6,513 nucleotides of DNA from a bacterium (GCA_030609865.1 JAUWSZ010000153.1:1-6513); one strand, 5' to 3'. Shown: positions 1-5,932, counted from the first letter of the stretch. Made by a program: numbers and translations. The notes: generated by a model from the letters alone, not told the origin.

Positions 1-595
1 ACCATCTTGATGCGCCATTATTTCCTCCCCTGTCAATATGGATCATAACCCGGGCCGATGAATCGGGCAAAGCATCATATAATCCATTCATTGCACTTTT
101 TAAAAGTGAAGTGAACTGGCCCCACTGAACGCTGGTATCATAACTGCCGCCTACCTTTCCTTCAGGCCACAGGAAGCCGCCAATAATCTCATTCCCTATC
201 TGCACCATATCGGGTGCAGCGCCTTCTTCTTTTAAGGTTGATATAACCTTGTAAGTATAATTGCGGATACTGTCCCGAAGAACATTGAAACTTAATCCCT
301 CCCATGCGGCCGGTTTATACTGCTTACCCGGATCAGCCCATGTATCGGAGTAGTGAAAATCAATAAGAAGTTTAAGGCCGTTTGCTTTTACGCGCTTCGC
401 CATATCGATTGTTTCTTGAAATCCGACATAACCATTTGCGGGTGTATGCCAAATCCTCAGTCTTATGTAATCAACTCCATGCTGCTTAAAAATATCCAAA
501 GGAGGATGGGCAGATCCATCGAGAAAGAACTGCCCGCCTACAAACTCGGCGGCTACTTGAATCGACGCTGTGATGGACCACCAGGATTTCAGTCC
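1..595 (-). CDS. GH53 arabinogalactan endo-beta-1,4-galactanase, partial at both ends
   Basis: Family 53 glycoside hydrolases cleave beta-1,4-galactan of plant pectin with a TIM-barrel fold and two catalytic glutamates. The reading frame gives 198 residues that follow the family from its first strand: IRLRIWHTP, then IDFHYSDTWADPGKQ, then QIGNEI with the general acid/base glutamate, then GFLWPEGK and RVMIHIDRGG. The nucleophile glutamate would lie past the left edge. The 5' side is abnormal: reading upstream, the frame hits a TAG at 596-598 with no ATG, GTG or TTG between that stop and the conserved core, and no signal peptide is seen although the family is normally exported. Base composition is about 45% GC with A/T-ending codons, unlike the ~60% GC neighbours. 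Family assignment is secure from motifs; the gene is probably 5'-truncated by a junction. An upstream frameshift is possible, but I see no plausible leader in the other frames. Confidence 0.85.
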
Positions 596-600
596 CTATG
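560..600. other. Composition and homology breakpoint
   Basis: Left of here the sequence is AT-richer and encodes GH53; right of here it is GC-rich and encodes unrelated proteins. The GH53 frame loses its start at this point, with a stop at 596-598. No transposase, inverted repeat or target duplication is visible at the boundary. It could be an old recombination scar, the edge of a transferred segment, or a misassembly join; the sequence alone does not decide. Confidence 0.5.
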
Positions 601-660
601 GCGAGGATACACGCGATTTCACGACATGGTGTACATACACAGTCTCAAGGGGGCTCCCTC

Positions 661-939
661 ATGAATGTGCTACGACATATTTGTGGGGCAAGGGCAGGGC
701 TAGCCTTCACAGAGAGAACCCTCCAAAGATGGAAGATGATCCAGATCATCGCCCTCCTCCCCCTCTTCGTGTCGGTCGTCCTCATGCTCTATTTCAAGGG
801 CTCCATGCTGGGGACCATCGTATTCTTCATGGTTCTCATCGTGGGGGTCGTCTTGCCGCAGATCTGTCGCAACGTGATCGAATCCCATCTCATCCTCCTG
901 GAAGAGATCGAGAGCCTGCGAAAAGAGATAGCGAAATAG
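661..939 (+). CDS. Small two-helix membrane protein with C-terminal coiled coil
   Basis: A 92-residue protein of no recognised family. Residues 1-26 are basic and cytoplasmic-looking (Arg/Lys rich). Hydrophobic helices span about 27-45 (IQIIALLPLFVSVVLMLYF) and 50-68, joined by a very short KGSM turn. The C-terminus, about 72-92, is an amphipathic Leu/Ile/Glu/Lys segment (LLEEIESLRKEIAK) that could form a short coiled coil. The start at 661 is chosen because a purine-rich AAGGGGG site sits 8 nt upstream; the frame is open 63 nt further to an ATG at 598, but that has no ribosome-binding site and would add a polar, unrelated stretch. It converges on the thiol-protein gene with a 3-bp gap. It lies just right of the composition break, so its native promoter may have been lost. 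Function unknown; a hairpin-type membrane accessory or scaffold protein is a guess. Confidence 0.65.
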   Translation: MNVLRHICGARAGLAFTERTLQRWKMIQIIALLPLFVSVVLMLYFKGSMLGTIVFFMVLIVGVVLPQICRNVIESHLILLEEIESLRKEIAK

Positions 940-942
940 GAT

Positions 943-1638
943 TCAGGCGGCATAGGTTTCGAGAAGATAGCGCTTGATATCCGCGGATTCGAACATCTCC
1001 GTCCCGGTATTCGGATCGATCAGGTAGGGGACCATCATCTTCCCGGACCGCTCGACAAAGGCAGCTCGGCTCGGGCTTCCTTTGGCCACATTGTGAAGCA
1101 CGTAGGGTATTTCGAGGCTGCACAGGACCTCCCGGACGATGCGACAGTAGGGTGATGCTTCGAAGCTGTACAACTCGAGCGGCTGATCCGGCTTCCGCGA
1201 GGGGGAGTAGCGCATGCCCTTCGTCCCCCGAAGAGGGATCCCGAGCGAAGAAGTGAAAAGATAGACGGGGCCGCCCGCGTACAAGAAGGGGACCGGGCCC
1301 TTTCCATACTGCTCGAAGAGGGTACGTACGATCTCATCCGATTCGTACATCTTCTCCCCGGTGTTCGGGTCCTTCAGGAAGGGAAACTGTGTTTTTCCCC
1401 CCTCTTTTTCGACCTTGGGCCGATAGGTGGGGCCACCCTTGGGACAAGGGTAGATAACAGCCTCCAGGTCGAGATAAGTGAGTGCCTCCCTTACCTTTCG
1501 GCAAAAGGGACATGCCTCGAACTCATAGAGTTCAAGGAGTTGCTCCGGCCGCTTCCCCAGGGGGCCCGCCTTCAACCCCGCCCCCAACCTGGCTACCGAG
1601 AGGGCAAGGGCGCTGGCCACATCGATCGCTCTGTGCAT
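943..1638 (-). CDS. Tandem glutaredoxin / GST N-terminal domain protein
   Basis: A 231-residue protein made of two thioredoxin-fold (GST_N/glutaredoxin-like) repeats. Domain 1 is about 35-112 with an active-site-like C43-P-F-C46 after the strand LELYEFEA, a cis-Pro region QFPFL (P86), DPNTGEKMYES and the Glu-Ser that usually contacts glutathione. Domain 2 is about 154-230 with the same plan: LELYSFEA, S162-P-Y-C165, VPYL (P204), DPNTGTEMFES. The linker 113-153 is basic and Gly/Pro rich. Domain 1 keeps a dithiol motif; in domain 2 the first cysteine is serine, leaving one thiol. The N-terminal 30 residues are weakly amphipathic, not a clear signal peptide, so it is probably cytoplasmic. An AAGGAGA site 7 nt upstream supports the ATG at 1638. 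It is last in the operon, 16 bp after the receiver-TPR gene. Such tandem GST_N proteins are known from memory in cyanobacteria and chloroplasts. A glutathione- or thiol-dependent redox role is likely; the substrate is unknown. Confidence 0.85.
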   Translation of the reverse strand: MHRAIDVASALALSVARLGAGLKAGPLGKRPEQLLELYEFEACPFCRKVREALTYLDLEAVIYPCPKGGPTYRPKVEKEGGKTQFPFLKDPNTGEKMYESDEIVRTLFEQYGKGPVPFLYAGGPVYLFTSSLGIPLRGTKGMRYSPSRKPDQPLELYSFEASPYCRIVREVLCSLEIPYVLHNVAKGSPSRAAFVERSGKMMVPYLIDPNTGTEMFESADIKRYLLETYAA

Positions 1639-1654
1639 ACCCGTTCTCCTTCGT

Positions 1655-2404
1655 TCACTCTTCCATCATTTTCTCGAGCCGCCTGAGGTTGACCCTCAGG
1701 CGATCGTCGTTCGGCCGGATCTTCAAGGCCTCCGACCAGTGCTCTTGGGCCCCGTTCCAGTCTTTCTCGCTGAGACGTGCGAAGCCCTCATCCACATGGC
1801 GGTGGAAGGCATCCGGGGCAGGCTCGGCCGGTTCGGCAACCGGCTCGGCAACGGGTTCGGCACGGTCCATCTCTGCTTCGGTGTCGACTCCCGCCGCCTC
1901 CTCAGCCCCCTCGCCAGCAGGATGGGTGCCCTCGGGCGCCTGATAGCTCTCCCCGGGCCTAAGGGGCAGGGAGATCTCTTCCGAGAGCGGCTCAGGTGGT
2001 TCCCGCTCCTCGGAGATTTCCCTGCTCTCGACAACCTCCAGCAGGAAAGACGGAAACTCCTTCGGGTTGAAGGGCTTTTCCAGGAACACGGCAGAGGGGG
2101 AGAGCCTTCCTGCGGGCAGGCATTCCAGGGGGAGGGATTCCGCAATGATGATCCACTTCCAAGCCCCGCCTTCGAAGGCCTCATCCCCGGCCAGGTGACG
2201 GGCTGCCTTCCAGGCCTGTTCCCACCCGTCTACGACAATTACGTGAACAGACTCCCGATCGCAGATCTCCTTTGCCGCAGAAGGATCTTTCACGCAATCG
2301 ATCACGATCTGGTCTTCGAGATGGGCAAGCGTCCGGGTCAACTGCCACAGCAGTCGATGGTCAAGCCCCAGAAACAGGATGTGTATCTTCTCGTGATTCT
2401 CCAC
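1655..2404 (-). CDS. Degenerate receiver-domain protein with Pro/Glu-rich linker and C-terminal TPR
   Basis: A 249-residue cytoplasmic protein. Residues 6-125 follow a CheY-like receiver: strand IHILFLGLD, strand HVIVVDG with D59 at the phospho-acceptor position, strand WIIIAES, and FLEKPF with the conserved lysine K110. The usual acidic pair after strand 1 is missing (G13-L14 with D15 next), so Mg2+ binding and phosphorylation are doubtful. Residues 127-198 are a disordered acidic/proline linker ending in AEP repeats. Residues 199-245 form a TPR-like helical pair (FARLSEKDWNGAQEHWSEAL, then LKIRPNDDRLRVNLRRLE). The start is GTG at 2404 with an AGGGG site 6 nt upstream; that site overlaps the stop codon of the preceding gene (2414-2416), so translational coupling is likely. 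The receiver-like fold is clear in pattern but diverged. It probably acts as a protein-interaction adaptor rather than a classical phospho-switch. Confidence 0.75.
   Translation of the reverse strand: MENHEKIHILFLGLDHRLLWQLTRTLAHLEDQIVIDCVKDPSAAKEICDRESVHVIVVDGWEQAWKAARHLAGDEAFEGGAWKWIIIAESLPLECLPAGRLSPSAVFLEKPFNPKEFPSFLLEVVESREISEEREPPEPLSEEISLPLRPGESYQAPEGTHPAGEGAEEAAGVDTEAEMDRAEPVAEPVAEPAEPAPDAFHRHVDEGFARLSEKDWNGAQEHWSEALKIRPNDDRLRVNLRRLEKMMEE
1830..1865. repeat. Three imperfect 12-bp tandem units coding AEP(V) repeats
   Basis: The units ggttcggcaacc, ggctcggcaacg and ggttcggcacgg follow head to tail. On the minus strand they encode the repeated AEPV / AEP linker (about residues 181-193) of the receiver-TPR protein. 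In-frame 12-bp units allow length change by slippage without a frameshift, as expected of a flexible spacer. Confidence 0.7.
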
Positions 2405-2413
2405 GGAAAGCCC

Positions 2414-3178
2414 CTACGTGCCCCTACCGCGACTCGACTGTCTGCTCTGGCGGTAAAGGATCCCGATGAACAATGAACTGAGGACCACAACCGGCAATGT
2501 GAGTCGGACGAACCGCCTTCGCCTTTGCTCGAGCAGGTTCTCCTGGGCCTCCTCCAGAATCCCCCCGGACAGCCTGATTTGTTCCTCCGGCACCGGAAGG
2601 ACGCCGATCAGATTTTCTCCTACGGGCGCCACAGCGAGAAACCATTGTCTCCTGTGCGACCGACCGGAAGAGTCCGAGGTGTCGATCGAGAGATAGCCGC
2701 CTCGGAACCCGTTCGCATCCATTCGCTGCAAGGTGCGAAGGAAGGCCTCCCTGCCCTCCGGCTCGCCCAGGAATACAGCCGACCCATAGGGCGGTTCGGA
2801 CGGATACAGGATGCGCAACCCTACCCTCTCCACCACGATAAGCGCCTCTTCCGGCCCGGAGAAGAGGTCGAAGCGCTCCCATTCCTTCTGCGTAAGCCCC
2901 TCGAACCGGCCCCCTTCGATTTCCTCGCCCCCTTGGACTTCGAACAGGGTCATCATTCGGGCTACCCCCTCGAGCCGGGATCGAACATGCTCCTTGTACA
3001 GGTGCATGCCGTAGAACCGCGGCAGGGCCTCCACCTCGCTTTGGAGGGTCTTGAGTGTCGCATACGCATAGACCCACAGTGCCCATAAAGGAAGTATCGT
3101 CACAACGAGCGCAGCTTTTGAGAAAAACCTTGGGCTCGCCCCTTGTATCTTCTTGAATACCTTCAATGCCATCCCCAT
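2414..3178 (-). CDS. Two-helix membrane protein with extracytoplasmic Cache-like sensor domain, no output domain
   Basis: A 254-residue inner-membrane protein. A basic N-terminus precedes TM1 at about 21-42; an extracytoplasmic domain covers 43-222; TM2 is about 224-242; a 12-residue Arg/Ser-rich cytoplasmic tail ends it. The outer domain opens with a long helix (TLKTLQSEVEALPRFYG) and later has NGFRGGYLSIDTSDSSG and RQWFLAVAPVGENLIGVLPV, the pattern of Cache-type ligand domains of chemoreceptors and histidine kinases. Such domains normally feed a HAMP, kinase or methyl-accepting module; here there is none. The start at 3178 is preferred, though ATG at 3172 (Met3) is equally possible and a GGATGG stretch could serve either. 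It lies 36 bp after the pseudokinase gene and 9 bp before the receiver-TPR gene. I infer that it signals by contact with its operon partners. The topology is firm; the Cache assignment is moderate. Confidence 0.7.
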   Translation of the reverse strand: MGMALKVFKKIQGASPRFFSKAALVVTILPLWALWVYAYATLKTLQSEVEALPRFYGMHLYKEHVRSRLEGVARMMTLFEVQGGEEIEGGRFEGLTQKEWERFDLFSGPEEALIVVERVGLRILYPSEPPYGSAVFLGEPEGREAFLRTLQRMDANGFRGGYLSIDTSDSSGRSHRRQWFLAVAPVGENLIGVLPVPEEQIRLSGGILEEAQENLLEQRRRRFVRLTLPVVVLSSLFIGILYRQSRQSSRGRGT

Positions 3179-3185
3179 GATCCAT

Positions 3186-3202
3186 CCGAAAGGGCCTTTC
3201 GG
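3186..3202. other. Intercistronic perfect hairpin between pseudokinase and sensor genes
   Basis: The 17-nt sequence reads CCGAAAG-GGC-CTTTCGG: a perfect 7-bp stem with a 3-nt loop. In the minus-strand transcript it lies after the stop of the pseudokinase gene (3215-3217) and directly before the GGATGG ribosome-binding region of the next gene. No U-run follows, so it is not a Rho-independent terminator. It may limit ribosome access to the second gene or serve as an mRNA processing or stability element. Confidence 0.5.
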
Positions 3203-3214
3203 CTTGGGGGCCCT

Positions 3215-4417
3215 CTACCCTGCCCCGATCGGGCCGGTCGGCCTGCCGAACCCTGCATCAGAGAACATCGACTCCCACCTGCGGAATTCCTTCGCGTCGG
3301 GCAGATCGCCTCCCCAGGATGATCCAGCCTCCATGACCGCCCCAAGGAAGAGGCCCAGGTTCAGCAGCGTCAGCAGGACCAGGCAAACCGCACGCATCTT
3401 GTCCGAGAAAAAGAGCGAGAAGGCACCCGATGCCGCAGGCATTTCTCGAGGAGGCCTTTCCCGTGTCTTCCACCGACTCCTGCCCCTTTCCAGAGCATCC
3501 ACCTCACGATCGGCGCCTGCTTCCGGCACCCCTCCCTCCGAGAGCCGGTCCGCAGCCATCTCCATTTCTTGTCGACGCGTCCCCAAGACCCACAGGCCCT
3601 CCAGGGCCCTGGCAAAGGCATACGGAGTGGCATACCTCGAATCCGGATCCTCATCGAGTGCGCGGAGCAGCATCCGATCGAGCGCCTTGGGAAGCCCGGG
3701 GCGCACGCTGCTCGGTCGCACGAAGCAGCCTGTCGGCGCTCGAAGGGTCAGCAGTCCATACAGGATCGCACCCACCCCGTACACGTCTACCTGCTTCTGA
3801 AGGGGCCCATACGCCTCGAATTCCGGAGATGCATAACAGGCTGCCTCTTCCTCCAGACCCTCGAGGGGCATCCGGACCGCCCTGAGCATGGCTCGGATGC
3901 CGATGTGGGCAATCCTCGGATAGAAGGGAATCGGGCCATCAGGCCACGGCTCGATGTAGATATCCAGGGGATGCAGAAACCCGTGAACCGTCGACTGTTG
4001 AACATCCTCCAGCGCCCGGCAGAGCAGCCAGCACAGGCACAGGGCCTCACGGTCGGAAAAGGGCTGGTTCCGGTTTCTCCTCTCCCGGAAGATTCGAGCG
4101 AGAGATTCCCCCCGGGGGCGATCTTCAACGAAGAAGAACAGATCCTCTACCTCGCCGGCGGCGAGGAGGTTCACCAAGAACGGGCTGGAAAGCCGCCCCA
4201 ACTGCTCTGCCTGAAACTGCAGCTGCGCACGGGCCTGCGGGAAATTCCGGAACATCGCCCGGGGAAAAGCAAAAAGATAGACGGGCTTGTCTTCCACCAG
4301 ATCATAGGCCTTCGTCAGGCTGAAGACCTTCTCGTGGCGTACAATGTTGAAAACCTGGTATCGTCCCAATACACACTGCCCGAAGCGCAGGTGGGGCTCG
4401 AAGGGGATCGAAGACAA
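3215..4417 (-). CDS. Membrane-anchored Ser/Thr kinase-like protein (predicted pseudokinase)
   Basis: A 400-residue protein with a Hanks-type kinase-like domain at about 14-280, a basic linker (281-340), one TM helix (about 342-362) and a short extracytoplasmic tail. Fold landmarks are clear: VLGRYQVFNIV (subdomain I), a helix-C glutamate E71, FFVEDRPRGESL (hinge), SPEF (APE-like, 197-200), QVDVYGVGAILYGLLTLRAPTG (subdomain IX, D211) and DPDSRYATPYAFARAL (subdomain XI, R261). The catalytic set is gone: the VAIK lysine is F49, the glycine loop lacks its glycines, HRD is H145-G-F147, the catalytic-loop lysine is H149 and the Asn is D152, and DFG is H171-I-G. It should not transfer phosphate and may not bind Mg-ATP. 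The start is TTG at 4417, supported by GAGGGAG 6 nt upstream. It is first in the operon behind a strong promoter. An allosteric or scaffold role for the neighbouring sensor and receiver proteins is inferred. Confidence 0.85.
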   Translation of the reverse strand: MSSIPFEPHLRFGQCVLGRYQVFNIVRHEKVFSLTKAYDLVEDKPVYLFAFPRAMFRNFPQARAQLQFQAEQLGRLSSPFLVNLLAAGEVEDLFFFVEDRPRGESLARIFRERRNRNQPFSDREALCLCWLLCRALEDVQQSTVHGFLHPLDIYIEPWPDGPIPFYPRIAHIGIRAMLRAVRMPLEGLEEEAACYASPEFEAYGPLQKQVDVYGVGAILYGLLTLRAPTGCFVRPSSVRPGLPKALDRMLLRALDEDPDSRYATPYAFARALEGLWVLGTRRQEMEMAADRLSEGGVPEAGADREVDALERGRSRWKTRERPPREMPAASGAFSLFFSDKMRAVCLVLLTLLNLGLFLGAVMEAGSSWGGDLPDAKEFRRWESMFSDAGFGRPTGPIGAG

Positions 4418-4444
4418 TGCAGACTCCCTCTCGGCATGAGATGC

Positions 4445-4472
4445 ACGACAAATCTATTTTATATTATAGAAT
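4445..4472 (+). promoter_or_regulatory. Possible divergent promoter toward the SRPBCC gene
   Basis: On the plus strand ACGACA (4445-4450) and TAGAAT (4467-4472) are separated by 16 bp, matching consensus at 4/6 and 5/6 positions. Its -10 overlaps the -10 of the opposite promoter by two bases, so the two could not be occupied at once. AT-rich sequence produces such matches by chance; this is a candidate only. Confidence 0.3.
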
Positions 4473-4492
4473 ATATTTTGTAAGAAAAACAA
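4463..4492 (-). promoter_or_regulatory. Sigma-70-type promoter of the pseudokinase operon
   Basis: On the minus strand a perfect TATAAT (-10, plus-strand 4463-4468) lies 18 bp from TTGTTT (-35, 4487-4492). It is in the most AT-rich block of the window, about 45 bp upstream of the TTG start of the pseudokinase gene, in the right orientation. The -35 matches consensus weakly (TTG only), so an activator may help. Confidence 0.6.
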
Positions 4493-4529
4493 CCCTTTCC
4501 TGCGACCCCATAACAGAACGGGTCAACTG

Positions 4530-4546
4530 CGGCCGGAAACCGGCCG
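4530..4546. other. GC-rich perfect hairpin in the divergent intergenic region
   Basis: CGGCCGG-AAA-CCGGCCG forms a perfect 7-bp stem of G/C pairs with an AAA loop. It lies in the 5' leader of the SRPBCC gene and upstream of the -35 of the opposite promoter. It has no U-run on either strand and is not an intrinsic terminator. It could be an operator-like dyad or a leader hairpin; 14 bp of dyad is short, but the symmetry is exact. Confidence 0.5.
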
Positions 4547-4639
4547 ATATCCCGGATAGACGTAACCTTCTTCTCCCAGGAGGCATCGTTACCAGTGAGA
4601 CAGGAACATATACAGAGTGGACCGTCTGGAGACAACCGG

Positions 4640-5239
4640 ATGCGTTCTTGCACAAGGCGTTTATACCCGCTCGTCGTCCTTTCGCTGCTTGCCCTGTCAG
4701 GTTGGCCCGCAAGCGGACATTCCGAACAGAAGACCGCCAAGAAAGGTACCTCCCCGAAGGGCTTCCGCGTCGAACGTATCGAACAGAAGAGAACAGAGGT
4801 GATCGCCTGGTTGCGCATACAGGTCGTGGCGGATACGGGAACAGAGGAAACATGGGCTGCCCTGCGAAACATCGAAGAGTGGCCCGAGTTTCTCCGAATC
4901 TTCTCCCAGGTCACGCCCGTGGCAAGGACGGAGACCATGACCCGGTACCGAATGTCTGTCTCCCCTCCCTGGCCCATCCGTGACTTTGATTCCATCATCG
5001 GGATGGCAACGTTGCCCGAACAGCGCCTGATATTCTGGAGGTCGGACAAGGATGACCTGACAAGCAGTCATGGAAGGATCGAGGTAAAAAAAATCGCCGG
5101 CGGAACCCGGATCAGCTACGAGATGCACTCCCCCGTAAAAGAAGCCTTTCCCCCATGGGTGGTGCGAATCGGTCTCTATCTGGTACTGCCGGGCATGGCA
5201 AAGGACTTCTACAATCGGATCAACGATCAGGACGGATGA
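4640..5239 (+). CDS. Exported SRPBCC / START-like (polyketide cyclase fold) protein
   Basis: A 199-residue protein. Residues 1-26 form a type I signal peptide (RRLYPLVVLSLLALSGWPASG, cut likely near ASG), so it acts outside the cytoplasm. A polar linker (HSEQKTAKKG) follows. Residues ~43-190 have the helix-grip pattern of the SRPBCC superfamily: a first strand VIAWLRIQVVAD, then ETWAALRNIEEWPEFL, the typical loop-helix opening of the hydrophobic ligand cavity, then VARTETMTRYRMSV, a PPWPIRDFDS stretch, strand HGRIEVKKI and a C-terminal helix. The family binds lipids or other hydrophobic ligands and is not necessarily enzymatic. The ATG at 4640 is chosen for the signal peptide and a GGAG 8 nt upstream; a GTG at 4595 behind AGGAGG (11-nt gap) would add 15 polar residues. 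It diverges from the pseudokinase operon and converges on the cyclophilin gene with a 21-bp gap. Ligand unknown. Confidence 0.75.
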   Translation: MRSCTRRLYPLVVLSLLALSGWPASGHSEQKTAKKGTSPKGFRVERIEQKRTEVIAWLRIQVVADTGTEETWAALRNIEEWPEFLRIFSQVTPVARTETMTRYRMSVSPPWPIRDFDSIIGMATLPEQRLIFWRSDKDDLTSSHGRIEVKKIAGGTRISYEMHSPVKEAFPPWVVRIGLYLVLPGMAKDFYNRINDQDG

Positions 5240-5260
5240 ACAGGATTCTCCCCCCGAACA

Positions 5261-5932
5261 TCAGGGTTTCCGGATTTCAACCGAGACGATCATAATATCT
5301 TCCACCGGCATGTCGCGGTGGCCCCCCTTCGTCCCGGTAGGCGCCTTTTCGATCTTCCGCACCACGTCCATTCCCTCGACCACCTTGCCGAATACGGCGT
5401 ATCCGTATCCCCGGGACGATGTGTCCCGATGGTCCAGGAAGGAATTGTCCTTGCAGTTGATGAAGAACTGGCCCGTTGCGCTGTCCACGGCAGAGGTCCT
5501 GGCCATGGCGATCGTGCCGGTCTTATTCTTCAGGCCGTTGGCCGCCTCGTTTCGAATCGGGTCTCGGGTCGGCTTCTTTTTCATTCCGGGCTCCATCCCA
5601 CCGCCTTGAATCATGAACCCGGGAATCACGCGATGGAAGATCGTACCGTTGTAAGACCCGTCGCTCGCGTACCGGAGGAAGTTCTCCACCGTGACGGGGG
5701 CTCGCTTTCGGTCGAGTTCCAGAACGATTTCGCCCATAGAGGTCTTCATGGCCACCCGCGGATGGTCACTCTCCACGCTCTTCGCCTTATCCCCTGAGGC
5801 AGGGGATGCCTGCGGGGAGGGGTCTTTCGGTTCCAGGCCCGTTACGGCCGAGACGCCAACGAAGCACAAAATCGCAAAGGCCACCATCATGATCGAGACA
5901 AAGCAAGCAAGCCCCTTCCCTGTCGAACCCAT
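5261..5932 (-). CDS. Exported cyclophilin-type peptidyl-prolyl cis-trans isomerase
   Basis: A 223-residue protein that catalyses proline cis-trans isomerisation during folding of exported proteins. Residues 1-29 are a signal peptide or anchor (hydrophobic core about 9-28, VSA possible cleavage), followed by a disordered Pro/Ser/Lys spacer (34-57). The cyclophilin domain is about 58-222: [12 protein letters not shown], then [12 protein letters not shown], then [15 protein letters not shown] with the catalytic arginine R101, F106 and Q109, then [22 protein letters not shown] and [14 protein letters not shown]. The tryptophan that confers cyclosporin sensitivity in eukaryotes is F165 here, as is usual in bacteria. 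Length and motifs are complete. The start at 5932 has GGGGG 8 nt upstream. It is a single gene, convergent with the SRPBCC gene and preceded by a repeat-rich intergenic region; no terminator is visible in the 21-bp gap between the two stop codons. Confidence 0.93.
   Translation of the reverse strand: MGSTGKGLACFVSIMMVAFAILCFVGVSAVTGLEPKDPSPQASPASGDKAKSVESDHPRVAMKTSMGEIVLELDRKRAPVTVENFLRYASDGSYNGTIFHRVIPGFMIQGGGMEPGMKKKPTRDPIRNEAANGLKNKTGTIAMARTSAVDSATGQFFINCKDNSFLDHRDTSSRGYGYAVFGKVVEGMDVVRKIEKAPTGTKGGHRDMPVEDIMIVSVEIRKP

Noticed and set aside
570..977. Plus-strand frame overlapping the small membrane protein
   Set aside because: Its product is Arg/His/Pro-rich and runs in a different frame from the hydrophobic protein that has the ribosome-binding site.
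1739..2476. Long plus-strand open frame opposite the receiver-TPR gene
   Set aside because: It is antisense to a gene with clear domain motifs and start signals; its translation has no recognisable domain and is explained by high GC content.
3569..4483. 304-codon plus-strand frame opposite the pseudokinase gene
   Set aside because: The opposite strand carries an ordered kinase-fold pattern; this frame has none and would run into the divergent promoter.
4459..5049. Minus-strand frame opposite the SRPBCC gene
   Set aside because: The plus-strand protein has a signal peptide and fold pattern; this one is Arg/Ser/Cys-rich without motifs.
5240..5260. Terminator between the convergent SRPBCC and cyclophilin genes
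   Set aside because: No dyad or T-run in the 21-bp gap.
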